Shown here: one piece after another, positions 1-8,498 of the stretch
How the letters are laid out: each line of letters starts with the position of its first letter
How positions within the stretch are numbered: position 1 is the first letter of the stretch
From: an uncultured Flavobacteriales bacterium
Lineage (GTDB): Bacteria > Bacteroidota > Bacteroidia > Flavobacteriales_G > Salibacteraceae
Reading direction: 5' to 3'
NCBI GenBank assembly: GCA_937121175.1
Contig: CAKZKD010000003.1
Location: 186,001 to 250,000 of the forward strand
DNA: 64,000 bases
Notes under the pieces: model-generated
What the model was told of the DNA's origin: nothing
Seen by the model: only the letters and a program-made list of their open reading frames with translations
Databases searched by the model: none
Translations under genes and position numbers: made by a program

Positions 1-808
1 AATTTGGCGCATAGCTCGTGTAGCTTTGGAGGTAGGTTTAACTGTGTATTTTTTGTTATATGTCAATCAAAACTGGGAATCTCGCGCTCTTGGAATTGCC
101 ACGGCCGGTATCGCAATTGGTATAATTGCACTTGCGTATTACCTAAGAAAAGATTTTTCCTTATCCACAAACAAAGGTGAGATAAAGGAGATTTTAAATT
201 TTGGATTACCGTACATACCCCACGTACTCGGCGGAGTAGTTCTAACGTATATGGATATTTTGTTTGTTAGGAATATGGTAGGTAATGAGGCCACTGGTTT
301 CTATGCAGTTGGCTATCAAATAGGGATGATAGTTAGCTTGGTTCAAAACTCGTTTAATCAAGCGTGGGTACCATGGTTTTTTGCCAAACTAAAAGTGATT
401 AATGATGACATAAGAACGCAACTCGTAAAGATTACCTACGGCTATTTCATTGCACTTTCAGTTTTTACCGCAGTTCTTGTAGTTACGCTTCCGTATGTGT
501 TCGAATTGTTTTTCGATGAGCGATATACTCAGGCCATTCAATATGTTGGCTGGATTGCAGCTGGATATGCGGTGAATGGAATGTACAAAATGGTGGTTAA
601 CTACCTGGTATTTTTAAAGCGAACCACCACAATTGCTTCCGTAACCATTGTGGTTGCTGTGCTTAATTTGGTATTGAATTACGTTTTAATCGATAAATTC
701 GGAGCCATTGGTGCGGCACAATCCACATTTATTTGTTTTGCTATTCAATTTGTTGTGATTTGGGTAATCAGTAATAAGCAATATCCAATGAACTGGCTAA
801 TGAGATAA
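1..808 (+). CDS. Wzx-type polysaccharide flippase, C-terminal part (truncated by window edge)
   Basis: The reading frame is open from base 2 to the TAA at 806-808, so the gene enters from the left; the TTG at 26 is an internal leucine, not a start. About 268 residues are visible, nearly all in hydrophobic helices separated by short polar loops, as in the C-terminal half of MATE/Wzx oligosaccharide flippases. Known members move undecaprenyl-linked sugar units across the inner membrane. The next gene starts at 809, directly after this stop, and encodes a Wzy/ligase-like protein, which supports a role in surface polysaccharide export. Which glycan it carries cannot be read from the sequence. Confidence 0.85.
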   Translation, partial: IWRIARVALEVGLTVYFLLYVNQNWESRALGIATAGIAIGIIALAYYLRKDFSLSTNKGEIKEILNFGLPYIPHVLGGVVLTYMDILFVRNMVGNEATGFYAVGYQIGMIVSLVQNSFNQAWVPWFFAKLKVINDDIRTQLVKITYGYFIALSVFTAVLVVTLPYVFELFFDERYTQAIQYVGWIAAGYAVNGMYKMVVNYLVFLKRTTTIASVTIVVAVLNLVLNYVLIDKFGAIGAAQSTFICFAIQFVVIWVISNKQYPMNWLMR

Positions 809-1993
809 ATGATTGGACTTTTTACATATCTACCTACTGTATATGGCGTGCCACAGTTCACGTTTTTACTAGTTGTGCTTTTTGTTTTGATAAGAGATAG
901 AGCGACAATTTTATTTCAATGTAAGGCCTTGTTTCAGAACCCAAAATCGGCGTCGGTCAATACATTGCTCATAATGGCAATATTGGTACTCAGTAGCATT
1001 AATTATTTTTTTGGATTTCATGAAACGCGATGGTCGGTTAACACCATTCACTTTACACTACTTTTTATTCCAACTCTAATTATTGCCCAGTTTTTAAGGG
1101 AATCGGATATTCGAATTTTATTGTATTGCATTGCCTTTGAATGTTTTATAAGCTTTGTAGAGTTTGGACTTGGGGTAAATACCATTTTCTTTTGGAGCCC
1201 AAAATTTACGCAGTTCCAACAAAACGACTTACTCTATTTCTCAAGACCGTTTGGTTTAAGCGCCAACTCTAGTGTTCTTGCTTTCAAAGCATTTATAGGC
1301 CTTTTGTTACTATATACGTATTCGTTTAAAGCGAATACAAGGAAAACCCTAACCATTGTTTTACTAGCAACCGTTATTATCACATTCGCGCGAACTGTTT
1401 CCATAGCATTGATAGTGCTGTTTGCAATTCTGAGTGTTGAGTATTTTTTCTCTAAAGAGAAAAGGAGCAGAACGCATTGGTTTGTATTTGGCTTGCTACT
1501 ATTTATGGTGTCTATTGCATCTATTGGCGGAATAGTTTACTATTATGACGTAATTGTAGCCCAGTTTACACGAAATACGGGAACCTTAGAAATGAGTGGT
1601 AGAGAGGCAATTTGGCCGTTCTTCTCAAACTTTGTATCTGAACATTTTTGGATTGGAAATGGATCTGTTAAAGTGTGGTTTGATAAATATCATGCTCACA
1701 ATTCATTCCTGCAACTACTTGCAAATCATGGAATTGCAATTGCATCGGCCTATTTTATACTCATAATCTGGAATCTGAAAAGAAGAAATGCAAAGGCGAT
1801 AATTCCAATTCTGATTTACAGTATAGCTCAATACGGAATCTTCTGGGGAGTGAGCTTAATGGACATTGTGTTTTTCCATTTTCTGCTGAGCTACAGCCCA
1901 ACTGAAGAATCAAATCGTTTTAACGAACTTCCACACCTCCTGAAGCAGGATAATGCCAATACCCACAATAACCCCAAGGAAAGTTATTCCTAA
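809..1993 (+). CDS. O-antigen polymerase/ligase-like membrane protein
   Basis: A 394-residue multipass membrane protein starting at an ATG that abuts the flippase stop, so the two are probably translated together. It has about ten hydrophobic segments and a long extracytoplasmic loop near residues 245-300 that contains 'SGREAIWPFF' and 'HAHNSFLQLLANHG', which resemble the Wzy_C (O-antigen ligase) signature of an arginine-containing segment followed by a conserved H-N-x-F/Y-L motif. The family either polymerises lipid-linked repeat units or transfers glycan to an acceptor; the two roles cannot be separated here. The last 28 codons overlap the convergent gene that ends at 1910. Confidence 0.8.
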   Translation: MIGLFTYLPTVYGVPQFTFLLVVLFVLIRDRATILFQCKALFQNPKSASVNTLLIMAILVLSSINYFFGFHETRWSVNTIHFTLLFIPTLIIAQFLRESDIRILLYCIAFECFISFVEFGLGVNTIFFWSPKFTQFQQNDLLYFSRPFGLSANSSVLAFKAFIGLLLLYTYSFKANTRKTLTIVLLATVIITFARTVSIALIVLFAILSVEYFFSKEKRSRTHWFVFGLLLFMVSIASIGGIVYYYDVIVAQFTRNTGTLEMSGREAIWPFFSNFVSEHFWIGNGSVKVWFDKYHAHNSFLQLLANHGIAIASAYFILIIWNLKRRNAKAIIPILIYSIAQYGIFWGVSLMDIVFFHFLLSYSPTEESNRFNELPHLLKQDNANTHNNPKESYS

Positions 1994-2710
1994 TATCCAA
2001 ACCATTCCTGGTTGAACTGGATTATACGATCTAAGTTCAGACACCACCACAATAGGTTTCAGCAATCCAATATTTTTCTTGGTTTGGTTTACAGAGAACA
2101 TAAACGTCATCCGCTGATTGACCAAATTATCTACAGAAACCATTACTGAACTAGAACCGCTCAATTTCATTTGACTTAAAGCAGAAATGTTCGAGTCTAA
2201 ATCGGCAACTGATTTTTCTAAATCTTGAATATTCAATTCCAGGTTCAACGCACTGTATTTCATCTGTTCAGAAACCGACTTATTTTCTTTGAATGTCGAT
2301 TCAATAATTTGCTCCAAATGTTTGAAAACGGAAGTGTCTTTTACTTTAAAAGTAGCCTCGAAATTTGCAGGTGGGTTTAAGCTGTAATTGTCTGTACTCA
2401 ATGAGTTTTTTACCTTGCAATTGATAATGTTTCTAAGAACGTTTTGGTCGTAATTAATTATTTCTGACAACGATTTGTAATCTCCTTTTTGGCTGTAATG
2501 GTTTAAAACTGAAATGCAATTTTTGCTTTCAGCAAAGCTTATGTGTTCAGATCGTAAGTTTACTTTTACTGTATAGGTGGGTTCTTGGATAGAAGTGTAT
2601 GCAATGCCAATCCCAAGAAAAATCAGTGTTGAAACAACAATGATGTAAAATTTTTTGATGGATTTTTTAATAATTAAAGCTACGAGCTCAACAAAACTTA
2701 AATCTTGCAT
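1910..2710 (-). CDS. Wzz-like polysaccharide chain-length determinant
   Basis: A 266-residue protein with the topology of the Wzz/polysaccharide co-polymerase family: a short cytoplasmic N-terminus, a membrane helix near residues 20-42, a long periplasmic region with helical and coiled-coil character, and a second helix near the C-terminus (about 235-258, rich in G, I and V). Family members set glycan chain length together with Wzy. I choose the ATG at 2708-2710; a TTG two codons upstream is also in frame. A TAnnTTTG element lies just upstream at 2725-2732. No Walker motif is present, so it is not a Wzc-type kinase. The 3' end overlaps the opposite gene by 84 nt. Confidence 0.72.
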   Translation of the reverse strand: MQDLSFVELVALIIKKSIKKFYIIVVSTLIFLGIGIAYTSIQEPTYTVKVNLRSEHISFAESKNCISVLNHYSQKGDYKSLSEIINYDQNVLRNIINCKVKNSLSTDNYSLNPPANFEATFKVKDTSVFKHLEQIIESTFKENKSVSEQMKYSALNLELNIQDLEKSVADLDSNISALSQMKLSGSSSVMVSVDNLVNQRMTFMFSVNQTKKNIGLLKPIVVVSELRSYNPVQPGMVWILGITFLGVIVGIGIILLQEVWKFVKTI

Positions 2711-2724
2711 TTTCAATGTTTTTT

Positions 2725-2732
2725 CAAATGTA
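2725..2732 (-). promoter_or_regulatory. candidate -7 element TACATTTG for the Wzz-like gene
   Basis: On the minus strand this reads TACATTTG, an exact match to the Bacteroidota -7 consensus TAnnTTTG. It sits in the 27-nt gap after the stop of the upstream gene and 14 nt before the ATG. I did not see a clear -33 TTG. Confidence 0.4.
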
Positions 2733-2737
2733 ATTAT

Positions 2738-4462
2738 TTAGTTAAAGTCGGCTTGTTTTGCAGATAGTTTGGTCTTAGATATATTAGGTGGGTTTATTTT
2801 ATACAGGTATATGTTCCAATGATTTTCTGGGGAGGTAAAAAGTTTTTCAAATTTTAAATTGCTCGCTTCCGAATTATTGATGAACACTCCAGCAAGTAGG
2901 TATTGACAGTTTAATCGCAGAGCTTTTTGGGTGTTGAGTTGTAGGTTCTTGATTGTATCCGTTTTTCCATGCAGCATATTTATGCCGAATTCAGTGGAGA
3001 AAGCATAACAGCGCGAACCCCAATTATCGAAGTATTTGCTTACGCTTTCGTTTTTTTCTAATTCCTTACTTATTATTTTTCTGAACTCTGTTTTATACTC
3101 AAGCGGATAATCTGTAAAGTAGCCATCAATAGTGTGTAGTCCGTTGAATAATGCAACTGCTGGGTCAATGGCAACACTCATTACTTTGTAGGCGTCGGTT
3201 GGCTGATTGATGTGCGTCTTCATTTTAGAATATTCTGACTCAGAATAGTAAGCTTTGAAAGAAGGAGTATTTGTATTGTTATTAATTTCTCGTTCGTTCC
3301 ACAAATTATCGAACTGAATAACAAAAACCACAATAACAATTGCCAACCCGTATTTCATTTGTTGGGTAAACGTGTGAAAGGTAATAGCCAATAAAAGGAA
3401 CCAAATTACAGGATAGAATATGTGAAATCGTTGAAGTTGAATTGGTATCAAATTCGTGATTATGGAAATGTATGGAGCCGCACTTTCCCAACTTATGAAG
3501 CCATAAACTACCGCAAAGAGGCCCGCTGAAAGCAATAAAACATCAAACAATACATGCTTTTTACCAGCGCTAATTTGCAAACCTTTCGCTAAAATAATTA
3601 GTGGAATAAACAAAAAGTGCATACTGTGAGTATGGTACTGGCCTTTTCTAAATAACCAATTCGATTGGTAAACTGCTTCATCGAAGTTTAACAACTGTAA
3701 ATTAAATGCAGTTCTGTGAGAGATTTCTCCACCGCTCAAAAAGAAACTGCTTAGTAACGGTAAATGAGAAACGCAATAGGAGAGTAGAAGTAGTGAAATT
3801 CCGGCTAAAAATTTTGGTCTTAATTCTTTGGTTGTAAAATAGTGGTACACCCACAAAAACACCAGCATACTAATGACAAATAAGCCTGCTAAAACAATAG
3901 AAGAGCCAAAAGCATAACCCACAATAATCAACCACGAATACCAATGAGGTCTATTGTACAATATGCTGCAAAAAGCATGAAAAACTAACGGAATGGCAGC
4001 TATGTGCAGGCTGAAAGACCAAAAAGGTAGAATGGCAAATAGGATAGAAATGGTATAGTGAATTGCCCACTGTGTTTTGGTTGGAATTACCCAATTGCGC
4101 AGCAACAAAAACATTCCACAAAATGCGGTCATTGACATTAGCATTTTGTTCATTACGTATCCGTAATACATACCAAACAAATCGAAACTAATAAACGCTA
4201 AATCGTAAAAACTAGATAGTGAAGACCGCGGCAGACCTTGTAGGGTGTTTGGCACAATTGCATTAGGTGCAGACAGCCATCCAACACTTTCCAATACCGT
4301 TTTGTACCATACAATATTTGAATCTAAGTTATCGTGAATCAGTACATTAGAATCGGTTCCAGCAATTAAGTACGGTAAATAATTTAAAAGCGTAAGCAGA
4401 ATCCCTACTAAGACAAAGAGCCAGTTGTTGTTTTGGATGACACCAATAAATTTAGTATTCAT
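2738..4462 (-). CDS. multipass membrane protein, DUF6044-like
   Basis: A 574-residue protein with roughly ten hydrophobic segments in the first 400 residues and a soluble C-terminal part of about 170 residues. The first periplasmic loop carries 'IHDNLDSNIVWYK', which resembles the acidic H-D-N-L-D motif of DUF6044 membrane proteins, and a later segment contains 'IQLQRFHIFYPVIWF'. Such proteins resemble GT-C fold glycosyltransferases and often lie in polysaccharide loci, as here, but no activity has been assigned to my knowledge. Its ATG overlaps the stop of the small membrane protein upstream (ATGA), so the two are translationally coupled. The family assignment is from memory of motifs. Confidence 0.65.
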   Translation of the reverse strand: MNTKFIGVIQNNNWLFVLVGILLTLLNYLPYLIAGTDSNVLIHDNLDSNIVWYKTVLESVGWLSAPNAIVPNTLQGLPRSSLSSFYDLAFISFDLFGMYYGYVMNKMLMSMTAFCGMFLLLRNWVIPTKTQWAIHYTISILFAILPFWSFSLHIAAIPLVFHAFCSILYNRPHWYSWLIIVGYAFGSSIVLAGLFVISMLVFLWVYHYFTTKELRPKFLAGISLLLLSYCVSHLPLLSSFFLSGGEISHRTAFNLQLLNFDEAVYQSNWLFRKGQYHTHSMHFLFIPLIILAKGLQISAGKKHVLFDVLLLSAGLFAVVYGFISWESAAPYISIITNLIPIQLQRFHIFYPVIWFLLLAITFHTFTQQMKYGLAIVIVVFVIQFDNLWNEREINNNTNTPSFKAYYSESEYSKMKTHINQPTDAYKVMSVAIDPAVALFNGLHTIDGYFTDYPLEYKTEFRKIISKELEKNESVSKYFDNWGSRCYAFSTEFGINMLHGKTDTIKNLQLNTQKALRLNCQYLLAGVFINNSEASNLKFEKLFTSPENHWNIYLYKINPPNISKTKLSAKQADFN

Positions 4463-4740
4463 AGTGTCCAGTTTATACTAGGGTCATCCAGTAAATACGG
4501 AATCATGTAATAATACAATATCAACTGGATGGCAAGGCCAGTAAGCACAACGGAACGGCTGCTGAGTTTTTCTCTTAAACCAACAATTAAAGCGAAAAGA
4601 AAAACATTGAGAATTATAACTGAATACAGAATTTCTTGAATCCCTGCGGCAAATCGCCAACCAGTATATTCTTGCAAAATAAGATGCACCAAAAAAACGA
4701 ATGTCAACCCCTTAAAAAGTGTGCTAAACCCTTTTTTCAT
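4459..4740 (-). CDS. small three-helix membrane protein coupled to the DUF6044-like gene
   Basis: A 93-residue protein of unknown function with three predicted membrane helices (about residues 10-28, 35-52 and 65-82) and a short polar tail. Its TGA stop overlaps the start codon of the 574-residue membrane protein by four bases, so it is the first gene of a two-gene unit and its product probably acts with that partner. Just upstream on the minus strand is CATTTTTG, one mismatch from TAnnTTTG, ending four bases before the ATG. I recognise no family. It could be a subunit or regulator of the larger protein; that is inference from coupling only. Confidence 0.65.
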   Translation of the reverse strand: MKKGFSTLFKGLTFVFLVHLILQEYTGWRFAAGIQEILYSVIILNVFLFALIVGLREKLSSRSVVLTGLAIQLILYYYMIPYLLDDPSINWTL

Positions 4741-4915
4741 ATTTCAAAAATGAACATAAACTTTCAACTGGTTCGTTCAATGTTTTAAAAGTTGAAAAAA
4801 CTCAGAGTTTATATGAGCATTCTTACGTTGAGAAAAAGAATTATGAGAGTCATTAGGTAAATACAAGAATTATAAATTGCAATGGAATTGATGCTGGTCT
4901 AGTAGTCTTTGAACA

Positions 4916-6133
4916 ATGAAATTAATAATACTTACACAATACTTCCCTCCTGAGATTGGAGCTCCTCAAAACAGATTGTTTGAGTTGGCTAGCAGGCTTA
5001 AAAGTGAGGATTTGGAAATTGATGTGTTAACTGCCATGCCAAACTATCCGCACATGAAAGTGCAAGATGGGTATAAAGGCAAATATTCGATGAAGGAAAC
5101 CATGAACGGAATGACCGTTCATAGACGGTGGATTTATGTGTCCAAAAGCAAATCTATTGTTCCTCGATTAATAAATTATTTCTCATTTGTAATCACTTCA
5201 TTATTTGCCGGAATATTTTCACTGCGCAAATATGATGCAGTGTTATGTGAGAGCCCACCGTTATTTTTGGGTATCTCGGCTTATTTAATTTGTAAAATAA
5301 AAGGAGCTAAACTTATTTTTAACGTGTCGGACCTGTGGCCAGAAAGCGCCGAAAAGCTTGGATTGGTAACCAATAAAGCCATGTTGGGTCTAGCAACTAA
5401 ATTAGAAGAGTTTTTATATCGAAAAAGCCATCTGATTACAGGTCAAACCCAAGGAATCGTTGAAAATATTTCGTCACGTTTTCCGAACAAAAAAGTGTAC
5501 TGGCTGCCTAATGGAGTGGATATTAATTTGTTTGAACCAGACGCAATTGAATCTGATTTTAGAGAAAAAAATGGGTTTCAAACATCACAATTGTTGTTTT
5601 TTTATGCAGGAATTATTGGCCATGCACAAGGGTTAGATATTATTTTAGATGCAGCGAAAAAAATAAAAAACAGTAAGGCGCATTTTGTTATGCTTGGCGA
5701 GGGCCCTGAAAAGCCAAGGTTATTGAAAAGAAAAGAAGATGAACGCATTGAAAATATTACTTTTTTAAACGCCATTACAAAAGATGAAATGCCTGCATTT
5801 GTAAAGGCTATGGACGTTGCGGTTATACCATTAAAAAAATTGGATCTGTTTAAAGGTGCTATCCCTTCCAAGATTTTTGAAAATTTGGCCATGAAGAAGC
5901 CGATATTATTAGGGGTCGAAGGTGAAGCAAAAGCCTTGTTCATTGATACTGGCAAGGCTGGACTTTTCTTTGAACCTGAAAATGAAACAGAATTGGCAAA
6001 GGCTGTTGATGAAATTGCCAATAATCCAAGTGCTGTAATGCACTTTGGTGAAAACGGCAGAGAATACGTTTCTCAAGTTTTTAATCGAGATAAAATTGCT
6101 GCTGAATTTAATAAGGAATTAAAACAACTATAA
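4916..6133 (+). CDS. GT4 glycosyltransferase, WbuB-like
   Basis: A 405-residue GT-B fold glycosyltransferase. The N-terminal donor-domain motif 'QYFPPEIGAPQNR' (residues 8-20) is typical of the WbuB/WbpH group of GT4 enzymes, which transfer N-acetyl-fucosamine-type sugars in O-antigen synthesis. The C-terminal Rossmann half has the G-x-x-G-x-A-x-G-like loop near residue 230 and the nucleotide-sugar motif 'AIPSKIFENLAMKKPIL' near 315-331, including the E of the EX7E-like signature. The protein is cytosolic, perhaps membrane-associated. It heads the operon with wecB, which starts directly after its TAA. The donor sugar is inferred only from family resemblance. Confidence 0.88.
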   Translation: MKLIILTQYFPPEIGAPQNRLFELASRLKSEDLEIDVLTAMPNYPHMKVQDGYKGKYSMKETMNGMTVHRRWIYVSKSKSIVPRLINYFSFVITSLFAGIFSLRKYDAVLCESPPLFLGISAYLICKIKGAKLIFNVSDLWPESAEKLGLVTNKAMLGLATKLEEFLYRKSHLITGQTQGIVENISSRFPNKKVYWLPNGVDINLFEPDAIESDFREKNGFQTSQLLFFYAGIIGHAQGLDIILDAAKKIKNSKAHFVMLGEGPEKPRLLKRKEDERIENITFLNAITKDEMPAFVKAMDVAVIPLKKLDLFKGAIPSKIFENLAMKKPILLGVEGEAKALFIDTGKAGLFFEPENETELAKAVDEIANNPSAVMHFGENGREYVSQVFNRDKIAAEFNKELKQL

Positions 6134-7240
6134 ATGTCGAAGTATAAGATAATAACGATTGTAGGCGCAAGGCCTCAATTTGTAAAGGCAGCTGCTCTTA
6201 GTCGTGAGTTGAAGAACTATCCAAATATTGAAGAGATAATAGTTCATACTGGACAACATTTCGATGAAAAAATGTCGGACATATTCTTTGATGAAATGGA
6301 TATTCCTAAACCAATTTACAACCTTGAAATAAATAGTCTGGGGCATGGGGCAATGACTGGCCGAATGCTTGAAGGAATAGAAGAGGTGCTTAAAAAAGAA
6401 CAACCTCAATTATTGCTGGTGTATGGCGACACTAATTCGACCTTAGCAGGTGCTTTGGCAGCAAAGAAAATGCATATACCAGTTGCCCACGTAGAGGCAG
6501 GTTTGCGCAGTTTTAACATGGATATGCCTGAAGAAGTAAATCGTATTCTCACTGATAGAATTTCAGATATTCTGTTTTGTCCAACCGATACGGCTATTGA
6601 GAATTTAGAAAAGGAAGGGTATCAAAATATTTCTAATCAGGTGGTTCGTAGTGGAGATGTAATGCAAGATGCTGCACTTTTTTACGCAGAAACTTCAGAG
6701 CTTAAATCAACGGTAATTACCAAAGAAAACCTAAAACCCGGCGCATTTGGGTTGGTTACCATTCATAGAGCAGAAAATACAGATAACCCAGACAAATTAA
6801 GGTCAATTTGTAATGCCTTAAATGAAATTAGCGCACATACCGAGTTGGTGTTACCCTTGCATCCAAGAACAAAAGGAATCCTTGATAAATTGGGAATAGA
6901 ATTGAACGCCAAGGTTAGCGAACCAGTAGGTTACTTCGATATGATTGAATTGTTGAAGAACTGCTCTTTTGTAATGACCGATAGTGGTGGGTTGCAAAAA
7001 GAAGCGTTTTTCTTTTCAAAACCATGCATTACCATGCGAGAAGAAACTGAATGGGTGGAGTTAATTAAAGGTGGTTACAACACAATTACAGGTTCAAGTA
7101 AAGATAAAATACTTGCCGCCCACAATAACCTAAACATAGTAAACTTAGATTTTAGCAAAGACTTATACGGACAGGGTAAGGCGTGCAAAAATATTGTGTT
7201 GGAAATCGAACAATTTCTAAGTGGGCAAAGCGCTAAATAG
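6134..7240 (+). CDS. wecB: UDP-N-acetylglucosamine 2-epimerase (non-hydrolysing)
   Basis: A 368-residue cytosolic enzyme that interconverts UDP-GlcNAc and UDP-ManNAc. It carries the family motifs in order: 'GARPQFVKAA' (11-20), 'HTGQH' (38-42), 'VYGDTNSTLAG' near 95, 'HVEAGLRSF' near 119, 'HRAENTD' near 210, 'HPRT' near 237 and 'DSGGLQKEA' near 282. Length matches the family. It begins with no gap after the GT4 gene and overlaps the following O-antigen ligase gene by 20 nt, so it belongs to a coupled operon. No wecC dehydrogenase is in the window; a close relative (FnlC/Cap5G type) that makes UDP-L-FucNAc precursors is an alternative given the WbuB-like neighbour. Confidence 0.93.
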   Translation: MSKYKIITIVGARPQFVKAAALSRELKNYPNIEEIIVHTGQHFDEKMSDIFFDEMDIPKPIYNLEINSLGHGAMTGRMLEGIEEVLKKEQPQLLLVYGDTNSTLAGALAAKKMHIPVAHVEAGLRSFNMDMPEEVNRILTDRISDILFCPTDTAIENLEKEGYQNISNQVVRSGDVMQDAALFYAETSELKSTVITKENLKPGAFGLVTIHRAENTDNPDKLRSICNALNEISAHTELVLPLHPRTKGILDKLGIELNAKVSEPVGYFDMIELLKNCSFVMTDSGGLQKEAFFFSKPCITMREETEWVELIKGGYNTITGSSKDKILAAHNNLNIVNLDFSKDLYGQGKACKNIVLEIEQFLSGQSAK

Positions 7241-8498
7241 ACATTATTGGCTATCCATATTGTTAGCCTTTATTATTCCTTTATTTCCGGTAATTCTTCC
7301 GGCTTTATTGGTGTTGCTTATTGCTAATTGGATTTCTGTTCGAAATAAAAATTGGAACATCCTTCAACGCCAACACGCACCTTTCTTATTAATAGCCTTC
7401 TTTTTTGTTTATCACCTTCTTGGTGTTGTTTGGTCTGATAACCAGTCGTTTGCGTGGTTTGATATTCAGATTAAATTGTCCTTTTTGCTACTACCAATAA
7501 TTTTTATAACGACCCCGACTTTCGAAAAAAAAGAATTTAATATCATTCTCAATGCTTTTGTTTTCGGATGTGCAGGAACGGTGCTGTTCGGGGTGAGTAA
7601 TGGCTTGTATGAGTACTATATCGGCGAGTCTAGCTACTTAAATCTGTACCATACCAAAATAAGTCCCTTGCTTCATATTGGTTATTTTTCAATGTATTTA
7701 AATACAGCAATTGCCGTATTGGCCTTTCAAATTATGACCGGCCTTAGCCAAGGTTTACGAAAGGTACTTTTAGTAAAGATAGCGTTGGCTATTTTGTTTG
7801 CCACGGCTACCTTTTTGAGTACATCGCTCAACGGTATTATAGGTTTAGGAGTTGTCCTCCTGTCATCTATTGTTATTGCAGTAATCAAATCTAAGAAATG
7901 GTTTTTGCTCATCAGTTTTATGCTGCTCAGCTGGATTTTTATTTTCTCCTTCTTTCGTGTTTCTATAAAAGATTCGGAAGATAAATATGGGGTACAAAAC
8001 GTAGAAAAGGCTTTGGGCGGTGAAGAACTCAAAAAGAACGAACATAAATCAAGCTCTGTAAGGGTGTTGATTTGGCGTTCGGCTGCAGAACTTATACAGC
8101 AAGCTCCACTTTTGGGACAAGGAACTGGTGACGTTAAAGATAGATTGGTTGAAACCTACAAGAAACACGAATACAAGTACCCTTACGAGAAAAGGTATAA
8201 CGCGCACAGTCAGTTTTTGCAGACTGCAGTTGCACTGGGCGTTCCCGCTACCTTACTATTAATTTTAATGTTCTTTTCACCGCTAATTGCAAGTTGGAAA
8301 AGAATTCATTTTCTAGGTGTTTTTCTGTCCATTATAATAACGGTTGCTTGTCTTACCGAGTCTATTCTGGAAGTACAAGCGGGGGTAGTATTTTACACTT
8401 TCTTTGCATCCTTGTTTGCGCAAAACATGCGGTTGGATTACGGAACAAATTTTATCGACAACCCTCTTATTATTAAACGAAAAAAACATAACGATTGA
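7221..8498 (+). CDS. O-antigen ligase/polymerase family protein (Wzy_C)
   Basis: A 425-residue integral membrane protein with about eleven hydrophobic helices and a large periplasmic loop near residues 255-330. That loop contains 'RVLIWRSAAELIQQAPLLG' followed by 'YNAHSQFLQ', the W-x-x-A...P-x-x-G and H-S-x-x-L pattern of Wzy_C/WaaL proteins. It is therefore either an O-antigen ligase, joining glycan to lipid A core, or a polymerase. The start is a GTG inside the end of wecB; no better start follows soon. It is the second such protein in the locus, the other being at 809-1993, so one may be the polymerase and the other the ligase. Confidence 0.85.
   Translation: MGKALNRHYWLSILLAFIIPLFPVILPALLVLLIANWISVRNKNWNILQRQHAPFLLIAFFFVYHLLGVVWSDNQSFAWFDIQIKLSFLLLPIIFITTPTFEKKEFNIILNAFVFGCAGTVLFGVSNGLYEYYIGESSYLNLYHTKISPLLHIGYFSMYLNTAIAVLAFQIMTGLSQGLRKVLLVKIALAILFATATFLSTSLNGIIGLGVVLLSSIVIAVIKSKKWFLLISFMLLSWIFIFSFFRVSIKDSEDKYGVQNVEKALGGEELKKNEHKSSSVRVLIWRSAAELIQQAPLLGQGTGDVKDRLVETYKKHEYKYPYEKRYNAHSQFLQTAVALGVPATLLLILMFFSPLIASWKRIHFLGVFLSIIITVACLTESILEVQAGVVFYTFFASLFAQNMRLDYGTNFIDNPLIIKRKKHND

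Noticed and set aside
5602-6021. 139-codon open frame on the minus strand inside the GT4 gene
   Set aside because: It is antisense to a well-supported glycosyltransferase and has the composition of a mirrored frame, with no domain.
6128-6409. 93-codon open frame antisense to wecB
   Set aside because: It lies entirely within conserved wecB and has no coding support.
8495-8497. TTG as start codon of the DegT aminotransferase
   Set aside because: The next codon is an ATG that overlaps the upstream stop in the usual TGATG form, a better start.
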